From Palsa-504 sp963808615 (GTDB taxonomy: Bacteria > Actinomycetota > Actinomycetes > Streptosporangiales > Streptosporangiaceae), in assembly GCA_963808615.1 (NCBI GenBank), contig CAWEGV010000010.1, positions 1 through 64,000 of the forward strand: a stretch of 64,000 bases of DNA, given 5' to 3'. The notes below the pieces were generated by a model, which saw only the letters and a list, made by a program, of their open reading frames with translations, was not told the DNA's origin and did no database searches. The translations under genes were made by a program, and so were the position numbers. Shown here piece by piece: positions 9,512-18,879 of this stretch (its first letter is position 1; each line of letters starts with the position of its first letter).

Positions 9512-9567
9512 GCGGCAAATGAGTACGTTCGCGACAAGAGCGCCGATGCATAAAAATACGGCCTGGC
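9512..9567 (+). repeat. Integrase-adjacent repeat, copy 1
   Basis: 34 bp (9512-9545) are identical to 25861-25894, beginning GCGGCAAATGAGTACG. Similarity continues through ATGxATAAAxATACGG up to 9567. The copy lies immediately 5' of the tyrosine recombinase gene. Both copies have the same orientation. Confidence 0.8.
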
Positions 9568-9734
9568 GGACCAGCCTGTGGGGCCGTAACGGGATCTGCC
9601 AAACGGCCAACGACGCAGAAAGGTCGTGATAACCGCGCGCGTAGCCGCCGATCTGTATTGGCGGTGATGGCGAATGGTCACGTTGGGGGTGTCGCGCAGA
9701 TCGCGATGTTCGGTATCAACCGTCTTGGGCCCGG

Positions 9735-10072
9735 GCTGTGGCCTGGTGAGCCTGGATGAATCGCCTCCAAGCCCGGGCGTGTCCGGGCGTTGGTAGTGGG
9801 CTCCTTGAGGATGCCGTCGGGCCGGGGTGGGTAAGCGACGCGGACGGCGGCCAGCCGCGGGCCATGCCGGTCTTCCGCGCAGGCATGCGGCCATTTCGGC
9901 TACGGCTTCTGCGATGGACTTCTCGCTGAGGGTGAGGTTGATCCCCTCATCGTCCAGGCCACTGGCGGAACGCGGCCGGCCGTGAACACGGAGGGACGGG
10001 CGCCCGCCGTGATCGTGTTCCTCGGTCCCGGGGAAGGCTGAGCGCGAACCGCCGCATCTGGTCGGCGTCCAC
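9735..10072 (-). pseudogene. MmcQ/YjbR-like protein, decayed (two frameshifts)
   Basis: From GTG 10072 the frame reads VDADQMRRFALSLP, then shifts at the G-run 10030-10033 to GTEEHDHGGRPSLRVHGRP and LDDEGINLTLSEKSI, then shifts again near 9899 to WPHACAEDRHGPRLAAVRVAYP. Together these follow the MmcQ/YjbR DNA-binding-like family in order (MRRxALxLPGTEEHxHGGxPSFRV). No single frame holds it. It is divergent from the TetR gene at 10224. Confidence 0.6.
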
Positions 10073-10187
10073 TTCGCCCGCATTACCTGGCTGCGTATGA
10101 CGGGCGTGGCGACCTGTCGCCGTCCGATGACTAGGCCTACCACGCGTGAATGCATGGACGGCGCCTAGAGCCGTCGGGGAGCAGGGC

Positions 10188-10223
10188 TTGACTCCCGGCC
10201 GCGTCCGGCGCATGATCCTATCT
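10188..10223 (+). promoter_or_regulatory. Promoter for leaderless TetR gene
   Basis: TTGACT at 10188-10193, a 17-nt spacer, and CATGAT at 10211-10216 match a sigma-A-like promoter. Transcription would start about 7 bases on, at the ATG of 10224, so the mRNA would be leaderless. No ribosome site is visible before either candidate ATG. Confidence 0.5.
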
Positions 10224-10847
10224 ATGGTAGAGGTACCTATAAGGGATAGGAAAGCCGAACGTCGTGAGGCAACGAAGGCGGAGATCCTCGAGACCGCCTG
10301 GGACCTGGTGCGCGAGCAGGGCCTGGGCGGGCTGAACCTGCGGGACCTCGCGGCGCGGATCGGAATGCGGGCCCCGTCCCTGTATGAGTACTTCGCCTCC
10401 AAGCACGCCATCTACGACGCCATGTTCGCCCAGGGGTACCGCCAGTTCGCCGCGGTCATCGCCGAGGCCGAGGAACTGCCCGGCGACGACGGGCTGCGGG
10501 CAGGGGCCCACCGGGCGATGGCGTTCATGGTGGAGGACCCCGCGCGGTACCTGCTGCTGTTCCACCGCACCATCCCCGGGTTCACGCCCAGCCCGGAGGC
10601 CTACGCGGTGTCGGTCCAGCAGCTGGACCGCACCCGGGCGTGGTTCGACGGCAACGGCTTTGCCGCTCCGGGGGCGCTGGACCTGTTCACCTCGCTGATG
10701 GGCGGCCTGGCCGGCCAGCAGATCGCCAACGACACCGGCGGCGACCATTGGGTCCGCCTCGTGGACGCCGCGGTCGACATGTTCCTCACCTACATCGAGG
10801 CCGCCGGCGGAACGACCGGCCGGACGCGCGAGAGGACCCGATCATGA
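10224..10847 (+). CDS. TetR-family transcriptional regulator
   Basis: 207 aa from ATG 10224; an in-frame ATG at 10212 is the alternative. The N-terminal HTH runs over about residues 15-60 (KAEILETAWDLVREQGLGGLNLRDLAARIGM then SLYEYFASKHAIYDAMF). The C-terminal ligand domain matches the WHG/TetR_C type. The stop overlaps the next ATG (10844-10847), so it is coupled to a mycothiol-dependent-type enzyme and probably controls it, perhaps in response to an electrophile. Confidence 0.85.
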   Translation: MVEVPIRDRKAERREATKAEILETAWDLVREQGLGGLNLRDLAARIGMRAPSLYEYFASKHAIYDAMFAQGYRQFAAVIAEAEELPGDDGLRAGAHRAMAFMVEDPARYLLLFHRTIPGFTPSPEAYAVSVQQLDRTRAWFDGNGFAAPGALDLFTSLMGGLAGQQIANDTGGDHWVRLVDAAVDMFLTYIEAAGGTTGRTRERTRS

Positions 10848-11599
10848 CCCTGACCACCACCGACGTGCGCGACATCCCGCCGATCCGGCATGAGGAGGCG
10901 ATGGACCTGGCCGCCGCCGAGTACGAACGCTTCGGCGCGCTGCTGCGCGGCCTGGCCCCCGGGGACTGGGAACCTGCGACGGTCTGCGACCGGTGGGACG
11001 TGCGGGCTGTGGCCGTCCACGTGCTGGGCGCGGCCGAAGCCTGCGCCTCGGTCGGTGAGAACATCCACCAGATGCGCCTGGGCCGCCGGGTGCAGCGCCA
11101 GCTTGGCCTGGGCCACATCGTGCACGGCGCCAACGAGGTCCAGATCCGCGAACGCGCCGACCTGGACCCCGCCGGGCTGATCAGTCGGTGGGACCAGGCC
11201 GTCCCGCGCGCCCTGCGCGGCCGCCGCCGGTTCCCGCCGTTCCTGCGCCCGGTGCGCATCGGCTTCGAGCCGCCGCTCGGTCGGCGGCCGCTGGGCTACC
11301 TGATGGACATCGTCTGCACCCGCGACGTGTGGATGCACCGCATCGACATCTCCCGCGCCACCGGCCGCCAGCCCGTCCTGACCGCCGGACACGACGGCCG
11401 GATCATCGCGGACATGGTCGCCGACTGGGCCGCCACCCACCACCAGGCGTTCGCACTTCACCTGACCGGGCCCGCCGGCGGCAGCTACGCCCGCGGCAGC
11501 GACGGCCCGCATCTTGAGATCGACGCCACCGACTGGGCCTGGACCATCTCCGGCCGCGCTCCCGGAACCGGCCTGCTCGCCAACCCCCTCCCGCTATGA
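10844..11599 (+). CDS. Maleylpyruvate isomerase / mycothiol-dependent enzyme family (DinB-like)
   Basis: 251 aa. The N-terminus (LAAAEYERFGALLRGLAPGDWEPATVCDRWDVRAVAVHVLGAAE) is the DinB-like four-helix metal-binding domain of mycothiol-dependent maleylpyruvate isomerases. The His of AVHVLG and later His residues (RIDISRAT preceded by MHRID) are candidate Zn ligands. The C-terminus has the MDMPI_C-like strand region with DATDWAWTISGRA. Members use mycothiol as cofactor for isomerisation or thiol transfer; the substrate here is unknown. Coupled to the TetR gene by a 4-bp overlap. Confidence 0.75.
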   Translation: MTLTTTDVRDIPPIRHEEAMDLAAAEYERFGALLRGLAPGDWEPATVCDRWDVRAVAVHVLGAAEACASVGENIHQMRLGRRVQRQLGLGHIVHGANEVQIRERADLDPAGLISRWDQAVPRALRGRRRFPPFLRPVRIGFEPPLGRRPLGYLMDIVCTRDVWMHRIDISRATGRQPVLTAGHDGRIIADMVADWAATHHQAFALHLTGPAGGSYARGSDGPHLEIDATDWAWTISGRAPGTGLLANPLPL

Positions 11600-11702
11600 A
11601 CCGCGGTTCGCCGATACCACCCGGCCGGCGTCCAGGTCCGCCCGCGTGCCGGGCCGCGGCTGGGCGGATTCGCCGGCTGCCCTCGAAGCCGGAGTGAGCG
11701 CG

Positions 11703-13007
11703 ATGCGATGGGCTTGCAGGTCAGGATGGTTGCTGGGGACGGCCACGCTGGTGATCGCTGCGGCCGGGCTGGCGCTGATGGCCTGGGACTGGTCGACCCC
11801 GGTGCCGAAGGGATTCTTCGGTATCCGCGGGTTCGCCGGCCTGTATGCGGCTGGGTTCGGCGGCGTGGGCGCCGTGCTGACCTGGCGCCGCCCGGGCCAC
11901 ATGGTGGGCTGGATCCTGGCCGCCACGGGGCTGGCGGAGGCGGTGGATTTTGCCACCTTCGAGTACGGGTTGGCGGCCTCCGCGGGGCGCAGCTTGCCCG
12001 GCAGTGCGTATGCCGGCTGGGTCCAGCTGTGGATCTGGGTTCCGTTCGTCGCGCTGGTCGCGGTGTACCTGGTCCTGCTGTTCCCGGACGGCCGGCCGCC
12101 CTCGCCGCGGTGGCGGCCGGTCAGCTGGCTGGCCAGCGGGTTTGCGGTCATCGCGGTCGCCGGGCTCGCCGCCTCGCACGGGTCGGACCGGCCCGACCTG
12201 CCGAGACTGAGCAATCCCTTCGGGGTGGCGCTGGCGGCGGTGCCCTCCGGCGCGGCCGTGGCCGGGCTGGCCGGGTTGGTCTGCTGTGTGGTGCTGGCAG
12301 TATGGTCGCTGGTCGCGCGGCGGCGCCGGAGTACGGCCACCGAGCGGCAGCAGATCAAATGGCTGGCCTGGTCGGGGTGCCTGGTGGCGGTGGCGCTGGC
12401 GCCCGCGGTCGTATTGTCGCTGACGCCCGGGACGGCCGCGCGGGTCGCGTCAGGCGCGCTGTTCGCCGCCGTGCTGGCGATGCCCGCCGCAATCGGAGTC
12501 GCCGTGCTGAAGTACCGGCTGTATGACATCGACCGGGTCATCTCCCGGACGCTGGCCTACGCGATCGTCACCGGCCTGCTGGCCGGGGTCTACGCCGGCC
12601 TGGTGCTGCTGGTCACCGGAGTGTTCGGGGTGCGGGCCCCGGTGGCGGTGGCCGCGGCCACGCTGGCCGTGGCGGCCCTGTTCAGCCCGGTCCGGAAGCG
12701 GGTGCAGCACCGGTTGGACCGGCGGTTCAACCGGGCCCGGTACGACGCCGAGGCCACGGTGGCCGCGTTCGCGGCCCGGCTCAAGGACGCGGTCGAGATA
12801 GACGCCGTCCGCGGCGACCTGGCCAGCGTGGTGCAGGCGGCACTGGAACCCGCTCATCTCTGGCTCTGGACCAGCGAGCCCGACTGGAGCAGCCGCAACC
12901 CGGCCGGCCCGCCCAGGCTGGCATCTCCCGGACAGCCACGTGGCGGGCCAGAAGGCGGAGGGCAGGCTGGTCCTCCTGATCTGTCAGCACAGCCCGGTCA
13001 CTGGTGA
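11703..13007 (+). CDS. Multi-pass membrane protein resembling the sensor part of an actinobacterial histidine kinase
   Basis: 434 aa from ATG 11703, with GGAG 7 nt upstream. About 8-9 hydrophobic segments span residues 10-340. The motif YRLYDIDRVISRTLAYAIVTG and the following VRKRVQHRLDRRFNRARYDAE are typical of a common actinobacterial sensor family that is often followed by HATPase domains. Here the protein ends shortly after ALEPAHLWLWTSEPD with a Pro/Gly-rich tail and no kinase domain. It may be a stand-alone sensor or a truncated kinase. Confidence 0.7.
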   Translation: MRWACRSGWLLGTATLVIAAAGLALMAWDWSTPVPKGFFGIRGFAGLYAAGFGGVGAVLTWRRPGHMVGWILAATGLAEAVDFATFEYGLAASAGRSLPGSAYAGWVQLWIWVPFVALVAVYLVLLFPDGRPPSPRWRPVSWLASGFAVIAVAGLAASHGSDRPDLPRLSNPFGVALAAVPSGAAVAGLAGLVCCVVLAVWSLVARRRRSTATERQQIKWLAWSGCLVAVALAPAVVLSLTPGTAARVASGALFAAVLAMPAAIGVAVLKYRLYDIDRVISRTLAYAIVTGLLAGVYAGLVLLVTGVFGVRAPVAVAAATLAVAALFSPVRKRVQHRLDRRFNRARYDAEATVAAFAARLKDAVEIDAVRGDLASVVQAALEPAHLWLWTSEPDWSSRNPAGPPRLASPGQPRGGPEGGGQAGPPDLSAQPGHW

Positions 13008-13408
13008 TGGTCGCGCGACCTCGGCAATCCCAACGCCGCCGGGCATCCACGCCCGTCCCGCCCACAAAATCCGCCGACCCGGGCCGCCCAGAACCGCCTG
13101 TACCGCGCGGGTCCGGCCGAACGAACGGAGCGACACGGATCACCCGTGTATTAAGCGATCTGATTTCCTACCAGAACGATAGAAAATACTCCACGGCGGG
13201 CTCCCGTAAAGCGGGGAGATCGTGAGTGAGTATTCCAATGCATGGATAGATATGCGCCACGACAACGCCCTCAATTCGGCATGTGCGGTAGCCCCTGGCC
13301 AGAGCCCGGGCGGGCCATAGCGGGCAGGCGGACCTGTCCTGTGCGCGCAGGCTGCTGGGGCGCGCCGCCGTTGGCAGCCGCTCCGGATGGCGGAGCTCGC
13401 CCGGCGCA
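13008..13408. other. Gene-free stretch
   Basis: No supported coding frame. It has a short AT-rich patch at 13145-13260 that could hold promoters, and leads into the first tRNA-like attachment unit. Confidence 0.5.
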
Positions 13409-13598
13409 TGGTTACGCTGCGTAGCGCTCGCTGTGGTGGGTCGTGGAATGGTTCGTGGAATGGCTCGCCAGGTAATCCCAGCGCGGTGAGTGCTGTCAGT
13501 GTGATTATCCGTGTCATCGGTGCAGCTAGAGCGTATGGTGCACGGAGGCGTGCTTCTCATAATCCGTCAGCCGTGGGTTCGAGTCCCACCCGCCCCAC
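13409..13598 (+). repeat. Attachment-like unit A with tRNA-Met(CAU) 3' half
   Basis: 13553-13598 is identical over 46 bp to 30460-30505: anticodon-loop region CTCATAA, variable region, a full T-arm (GTGGGTTCGAGTCCCAC) and acceptor CCGCCCCAC. The 5' acceptor strand GGGGCGG and a normal D-arm are missing, so this is not a functional tRNA. Upstream, TCGTGGAATGG occurs twice at 13441 and 13453 (12-bp spacing), like integrase arm sites. Upstream DNA is also similar to units B and C. Confidence 0.75.
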
Positions 13599-14131
13599 GT
13601 GCAGTTTCAAGGACCGACTGCGGCGTGAGCGGGCGCGTTGAACTCTTGTGGCCGGTGAGCCAAAGCGCTCCCCGCGGTCGCGTAGCGTGACAAGCGTCAA
13701 TATTGTAATCAGCTCGAACAATTTCAGATCGCCGACTATTTGCGCCTGGCTGTGCGCAGGGACGTCGATGGCTTCGCAGTACATATCTGCTGGTATGGCT
13801 TGAGCGCCGCGGCGCGGCAGCTGACCAGGGCACCGGCTTAAGACCCGTCCTGGCCGACGTAGATGCGCTGATACCTGCGATTCCAGGTCATGTTTCTGCC
13901 GGCGCGGCATTGGTCATCCCCACTCGGCCGCCACGGACATCCCCAGCGCTTGCCCGGCCGGAAAACGCGATGTATCGTGACAGTGGCAGTAGCGCCTGCC
14001 TGACTCTGAGCCGCGGCCGCCCACGCCGATCGCGACGCTTTGAGGACAAGGGTCACCGACTCGCGCCTTGGTCACGTTCATCCAGCCGGCCCGGGCTGCG
14101 TGGGATCTCGCGCCGCAGAACGGATGACATC
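13599..14131. other. Gene-free stretch
   Basis: No frame with a recognisable domain or ribosome site. Base composition is mixed, with an AT-richer part near 13690-13800. Confidence 0.45.
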
Positions 14132-15235
14132 ATGACCTCTGACCGGAAAGCGAAGAAGGCGACGCGTGCCCGCATGGCCGCGGCAGGCGAGCGGTACACC
14201 ACGGCCCGCCGGAACGTAGTTCCCGGCGCAGGAGCGCTCCCGGACTCGATGACGGATCCGCCGGACATCGACCCTGGCGAGCACGCCATACGCACTGTGC
14301 GCTGGGGAGCCATCAGCTTCCACCTCGTCCCGTACCAGGGCCGCTACTACGTCTGGCATTGCTGGCCCGGCAGCGCCGACGTCTACCAGATGGGCAACGC
14401 GGCGGCGGGGCACGCCTTCCTCGACGAGCAGCATGCATTCTGCCTGCTCACCACGCCGTGGGATCAGCGGGCCGCGCATATCTTCCTGCCGCCAAGCCCG
14501 GGCAGTCCGCGGACCAGGTACCAGGCAGCGGTGATCATCCTTGCCCAGGACGGCGGCACCTGGCTTGCCTGCCGGGACGGGACGGCCGGCGATCCCGCCG
14601 CGCCCACGCTCGCCCGCTTCGATGACATCAGCACCGCGCTGACAGCCTTCGCTGATCATGCCAGCCAAGCTGCCACCCGCGTCGAGCGCGCCGGTGACCT
14701 GGCCACGGCAACGGCTCTCAAGGATCACGCGACGGCGGCCAGGAACCAGGCCGGACGGGCTTCGCACCAGAACCTGCCCACGACGCGGCCGCCAGGCACG
14801 CGGCTGCCCGATACCCCGGTGCGGACGCACGCCACCTACGTCGCGGGCGGCAAGCAGTACGCCCTCGTCAGCTACCGCGACACGGCGGGCGCCAACTGCG
14901 TCGCGGTCGACGTCAACGGTAACTGGGGACCGCCACTGTCCGGCGTGCAGGCCGACGACCGGAACCTGCTGGGCGCCGGACTCACGATGGCCACCCGCGG
15001 ACAGGGCATCGCGGTAATCTACGGCCGGGCACATGCCAGCGTCACCGCGGTCTATGCGGTGATGAAGGACCGCGAGCGGGTGGACTGGCCCGTCCACGAC
15101 GACGCCGAAAGCGGGGAGCGCTACTTCGCCGTGATCGCCGACTGCGAAGCCATCGCCAACATCGTCGCGACGGCTCCGGCAACGAAAGCATCGCTTAAGC
15201 GATTCTTCCCGATCTGGTTCAGCAAGGCCAGCTAG
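14132..15235 (+). CDS. Uncharacterised protein with a KARARMAxxGExYTxARR-type N-terminal motif
   Basis: 367 aa. The first 30 residues (KATRARMAAAGERYTTARRN) form a short basic helix seen at the start of many actinomycete plasmid and mobile-element proteins, possibly DNA-contacting. The rest is soluble, with Trp/Tyr-rich strands (RYYVWHCWPGSADVYQMG) and a second domain after a linker at about residue 205. No enzyme motif is seen. The start at 14132 is the ATG that begins the basic motif; an upstream extension from 13910 is less likely. Located right after attachment unit A. Confidence 0.6.
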   Translation: MTSDRKAKKATRARMAAAGERYTTARRNVVPGAGALPDSMTDPPDIDPGEHAIRTVRWGAISFHLVPYQGRYYVWHCWPGSADVYQMGNAAAGHAFLDEQHAFCLLTTPWDQRAAHIFLPPSPGSPRTRYQAAVIILAQDGGTWLACRDGTAGDPAAPTLARFDDISTALTAFADHASQAATRVERAGDLATATALKDHATAARNQAGRASHQNLPTTRPPGTRLPDTPVRTHATYVAGGKQYALVSYRDTAGANCVAVDVNGNWGPPLSGVQADDRNLLGAGLTMATRGQGIAVIYGRAHASVTAVYAVMKDRERVDWPVHDDAESGERYFAVIADCEAIANIVATAPATKASLKRFFPIWFSKAS

Positions 15236-15574
15236 CGCCGGCCGAAACTACGAAAGCCGAGTCTTAACAGAAAGACCCATTCTGTACACCTGAACAGGCA
15301 GTCGCCGAGCGTGCTATAGCCGAGCAGAACGGCGGCTATGGGAACTTGCCCTGCGAAGGCCGCGGCCACGTTCGGCGACAGTTGGCGAACGGCGGTTATC
15401 TCAGCGTGGGCGCGCGGGTCGTCCCGGGCTGTGGCTCGTGCCGCCATGTCACGGCGTCCCGTCGGCCTTCGGCCATGGGCGCTGTCTGGCGCGGGGCTGA
15501 GCAGGGCGCGGTATGCGGCCGTGGCCCGGTGGCATAATGGCGGCCGGGGATGCGTGCTGGGCAGGAGGCTGCCA
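15236..15574. other. Mostly gene-free; possible 70-codon leftward ORF
   Basis: A leftward frame from about 15445 to 15232 would encode 70 residues with a hydrophobic middle (AFAGQVPIAAVLLGYSTLG). I found no family match and list it only as a possibility. A ribosome site (AGGAGG, 15563-15568) for the next gene closes the stretch. Confidence 0.3.
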
Positions 15575-15979
15575 ATGGCCGGGCGGAACATCGAGATCAT
15601 CCTGGGCGGGCTGATCGACGCTGTGCGTGACCAGGATCCAGAGCGCATCACGGAGTTCCTTGCCGCCGATCTGGTGTGGGAGGGCCTGGAGCCTGGCCTA
15701 CGCTGTGACGGCCGGGAGCAGGCGATGGGCGTCATCCGGAACCGGTTTGCCGCCGCGCCGCTCACCGTGGAGGCCGTCGAGGCCATCGACGCTGGGCAGC
15801 ACGTCGTCGTGGGGCTGCGCGGGCCCGGGTTCAACGGGACGCTGGGCGACCTGGACACGGTGGGCCAGGTCTACAACGTCTTCACCCTCAGCGACGGAAA
15901 GGTCATCCGCTGGCGTGACTACCTCACCCGCGAGCAAGCCCTGGCCGCCGCGGGTGCCAGCGACCTGCACTGGCAGTAA
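15575..15979 (+). CDS. NTF2/SnoaL-like protein
   Basis: 134 aa, ATG 15575 with AGGAGG ending 6 nt upstream. The sequence reads as an NTF2-like ketosteroid-isomerase-fold domain: LIDAVRDQDPERITEFLAADLVWEG at the N-terminus and LSDGKVIRWRDYLTREQAL at the C-terminus, the typical last strand. This fold binds small hydrophobic ligands; no substrate can be inferred. It has no operon partner. Confidence 0.75.
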   Translation: MAGRNIEIILGGLIDAVRDQDPERITEFLAADLVWEGLEPGLRCDGREQAMGVIRNRFAAAPLTVEAVEAIDAGQHVVVGLRGPGFNGTLGDLDTVGQVYNVFTLSDGKVIRWRDYLTREQALAAAGASDLHWQ

Positions 15980-16340
15980 GGCACGCACCGTCCCCGAAGG
16001 CCGGGAACTGGCTCGCCCTCACAGACCCCGGGCGGCATGGAGGAAATCGGCTATGACTCAGGACCGTTGTCGATTCCGGGACCACCGGGTCGATCGTGGG
16101 CGGGATGGCGTCATGCCCGTAAATGAGACGGAGATCCAGCCCCCGGCCTGGCTCTGAACGAAGGCTGATCACGCAACGCGGTGCGGAGCGCCCCACCTCC
16201 GAGATGCCGAGCGCCGAATCCGGCGTCGGTTGAGGCGCAGACCCCTGGTGTTGGTCCCGAGCGCGGATCGGCAGTTACGGGCGGCGGTCGGCGCTGACGA
16301 TCAGCTTTGGGTAGTGCGGGTATACCGCCGGACGGGGATC
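15980..16340. other. Gene-free stretch between convergent genes
   Basis: A 34-codon frame starting at ATG 16052 ends at the stop near 16157 but has no recognisable features. Otherwise nothing supported. Confidence 0.4.
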
Positions 16341-17267
16341 TCAGTCGATCGGCTCGCGATGCACCCACTCGACGAGGTTGCCGGACGCGAGCGCCCGCAC
16401 GCGCGCGGCGTACCGGGCGAGGTCGGCGTCGTCGAGGAGGTCGCGCCACTGGCCGCTCGTGCCGCGGCTGAAGAACGCGGCGGGATCGATCCAGTGCTCC
16501 GGACCGCCGCCGGGGACGGTCGTGCCGGCCCTGCTGCGCATCGACTCGAACGTCGCCGCCTGGACCAGGCGGGGCCATCGGTGCTCGTCGACGTCGATGC
16601 CGAGGCGCGCGGCCATCTGCCGCATCTGCCCCTCCAGGTCGGCCTTTAGGTCGTCGTAGTGCAAATACACGACGTCGAGATCGCCGGCGGCGTCCCGGAA
16701 CGTCTGCAGGTGCTCTACAGTGCGCCGCAGCGACGACCCGACCTGCGTCGACGGCGTCTCGTCGTCGACCCACTGCCAGAAGCGGTCCCGCTCGCCGCCG
16801 GGGCGCGGCCGCGGTGGCCGCAATGGTCCGAGCTCGATACCGTCGATCGCGGCCGCCCGTTCGCGTTGGCTGAGGAACGCGCCGATGTCGGTGTTGCCGA
16901 TATGGTGGTCCATCGACAGCCCCACGTCGCGCGGGTCCCGCCCGACGCAGATGTACGTGACCGTCGGATCGCTGGGTATCCCGTCGAGCGGCGTGTGGGT
17001 CTTGATGAACCGGCGGTGCCTCTGGGCTTCCAGGTCCGCGAACACGTCTGTGCGGGCGCGAGTCACCATGTCGATCCACGGCGAGAGCGTGTCCAACGGG
17101 AGCGGGAGCTCCGGTTCCTGCAGTATGAGCAGGGCGCAGATCATCTGCGTCCACGTCGTCCCGCACTTTGGCGGGGTGCTGATGATGATGTCGCCGGGGC
17201 GGAGCTCGAAGCCGTCCCAGCGGTTGCTGTCGTACATACTCGCCTCGTAGCGGCGCACGGCCGTCAT
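16341..17267 (-). CDS. Sulfotransferase (PAPS-dependent)
   Basis: 308 aa from ATG 17267; an upstream in-frame start at 17318 would add 17 residues. The 5'-phosphosulfate loop TPPKCGTTWTQ (residues 31-41), the 3'-phosphate motif region YICVGRDPRDVGLS, and the C-terminal RGTSGQWRD match cytosolic-type sulfotransferases. The conserved KTHTP supplies the catalytic-region His. Length is normal for the family. It should transfer sulfate from PAPS to a hydroxyl or amine; the acceptor is unknown. No PAPS synthesis gene is nearby. Confidence 0.85.
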   Translation of the reverse strand: MTAVRRYEASMYDSNRWDGFELRPGDIIISTPPKCGTTWTQMICALLILQEPELPLPLDTLSPWIDMVTRARTDVFADLEAQRHRRFIKTHTPLDGIPSDPTVTYICVGRDPRDVGLSMDHHIGNTDIGAFLSQRERAAAIDGIELGPLRPPRPRPGGERDRFWQWVDDETPSTQVGSSLRRTVEHLQTFRDAAGDLDVVYLHYDDLKADLEGQMRQMAARLGIDVDEHRWPRLVQAATFESMRSRAGTTVPGGGPEHWIDPAAFFSRGTSGQWRDLLDDADLARYAARVRALASGNLVEWVHREPID

Positions 17268-17595
17268 CCTTGCAGCGGATCCGATCCCGTGAGGCCCAGA
17301 TGATTCACCGCACGACATCCTGCCGAGGGCTCAAGACTGAGGTTCCCAAGGGCGTCGCGCAACAGTACGTAGCGCGCAGCACCCGCCCATAATGTCCGAT
17401 CTCGAACACTCCGCGAGGGCATCATGAAGGCCAGAGGATGAGCGCCGAAGGCGGATATTTCTCTACAGGTCGCGAGCTCGGCCGAATACAGAGCGTGACA
17501 TAGGAAGAGGCACACTCTCCCTGCCGACTCGGCGCGCCCGATGAACCAGGTCGGCCAAGCGGCTGGCTCGCGCAGATCATTCATTATCGTGTGCG
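17268..17595. other. Gene-free stretch
   Basis: A leftward 111-codon frame (17264-17599) is open but overlaps the sulfotransferase 5' region and has no family signature or good ribosome site. Confidence 0.35.
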
Positions 17596-18030
17596 TCATT
17601 GGCTACCAGATGGGTCGTGGTCGGCTGTCGCCGGGGTGATCACGGGTAGGCCGGCTGCGGCCCAGGCGGTGAATCCTCCATCCAGGTCGGTGGCGTGGAT
17701 CAGGCCGAGTTGCTGCAGGGTCGCCGCGGCCAGGCTGGACTGGTATCCCTGGTCGCAGATCAGGATGACGTGCAGGTCCCGGCGGGTGATGGCGGGGTGC
17801 GGCCATTCCGACGCGGGGTCGCAGCGCCATTCCAGGCAGTTGCGGGGCAGCACGATGGGGCCGGGGATCAGGCCGTCGTCGCGCCGCTGGTCATCGCCGC
17901 GGATGTCGATGAGCAGGGCGCCGCTGGCCTGGGCGCGCAGCGCCTCGGCAGGCGAGGGCCGATGGGGCAGCATGGCCCTGGCCCGGGCGAGTAGCTCATC
18001 GACGGTTTTCACGGCGCGGTACCGGGCCAC
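17596..18030 (-). CDS. Rhodanese-domain protein
   Basis: 144 aa from GTG 18030 with AGGAGG 6 nt upstream. Single rhodanese domain: LLIDIRGDDQR (CH2A-like), then the active-site loop ICDQGYQSSLAA with the catalytic Cys, then ATDLDGGFTAWAAAGLPV, the classic closing motif. It should carry a persulfide and transfer sulfur. Divergent from a methyltransferase. The loop CDQGYQS has the usual CxxGxxS spacing. Confidence 0.85.
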   Translation of the reverse strand: MARYRAVKTVDELLARARAMLPHRPSPAEALRAQASGALLIDIRGDDQRRDDGLIPGPIVLPRNCLEWRCDPASEWPHPAITRRDLHVILICDQGYQSSLAAATLQQLGLIHATDLDGGFTAWAAAGLPVITPATADHDPSGSQ

Positions 18031-18198
18031 GGTGGCCTCCTGGCGGGTAGTGCTGTCCTGCTCATCCTCGCCGGCAGGCCTTGCAGCCGGCTTGCAGGCG
18101 GCCAGGGGTGCGGCGGCCGCTGGGCCGTGCCGATGACGGGAACCACGGCACCGCGGGTCTGGCTGATGCCTGGTCCCGGTCGGGCGGGGGATGATGGG

Positions 18199-18879
18199 AT
18201 GGTGGCCAGCACGCCCGATCCGGCGCGGCACTGGGATGACGCCTACGCCCAGGGCGCCCGCACCCGCAGCTGGTTCCAGGCCGAGCCCGTCATGTCGTGG
18301 CGGATGCTGGATGCGGCCGGGGTCTGCGCTGGCGACAGCGTGCTGGATGTGGGCGGGGGTGCCGCGCCGCTGGCCGGTGCCCTGCTCGCCCGCGGGTTTT
18401 CCGACGTGACCGTCCTCGATATTTCCGCGGCCGGCCTGCAGCACGCCCGGCGGCTCCTCGGCCCGCACGCACCGCGGGTCCGGTGGATCATCGCCGACGT
18501 CCGGGCCTGGCGCCCGCAGCGGCGCTATCAGGTCTGGCATGACCGGGCGGTCTTCCACTTCCTGACCGGCCGCACGGACCGGCGGCTCTACCTGGACACC
18601 CTGAACGCGGCCACCGCGGCTGGCGCGGTCGTGGTGATCGGCTGTTTCGCGCCAGATGGGCCCGGATATTGCTCGGGACTGCCGGTGGCCCGCTACGGCC
18701 CGCGCGAACTGGCCGCCCAGCTCGGCGGCGGCTGGGCGCTGATCGCCCACGCCTGCGAGGAGCACATCACTCCCGCCGGGGCCGTCCAGCCGTTCACCTG
18801 GGCGGCATTCCGGCAGCAGGCCCGCGGGCACCACGGACAGCCGCCGGGCCGCGGCCATCTCGATCGCGTCACCGGCTGA
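18199..18879 (+). CDS. Class I SAM-dependent methyltransferase
   Basis: 226 aa from ATG 18199; longer in-frame starts exist upstream to 18127. N-terminus ARHWDDAYAQGARTRSWFQAEP, then motif I VLDVGGGAAPLAGALL and the acidic loop VTVLDISAAGLQHARRL. The last third (FHFLTGRTDRRLYLDTLNAATAAGAVVVIGCFAPDGP) matches small-molecule methyltransferases of the type found near thiol and sulfur genes. Substrate unknown. The rhodanese gene is divergent, 168 bp away. Confidence 0.8.
   Translation: MVASTPDPARHWDDAYAQGARTRSWFQAEPVMSWRMLDAAGVCAGDSVLDVGGGAAPLAGALLARGFSDVTVLDISAAGLQHARRLLGPHAPRVRWIIADVRAWRPQRRYQVWHDRAVFHFLTGRTDRRLYLDTLNAATAAGAVVVIGCFAPDGPGYCSGLPVARYGPRELAAQLGGGWALIAHACEEHITPAGAVQPFTWAAFRQQARGHHGQPPGRGHLDRVTG

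Noticed and set aside
13520..13598. Complete tRNA gene
   Set aside because: The 3' half is excellent but no 5' acceptor strand GGGGCGG or normal D-arm pairs with it; the same holds for the copies at 30460 and 55940.
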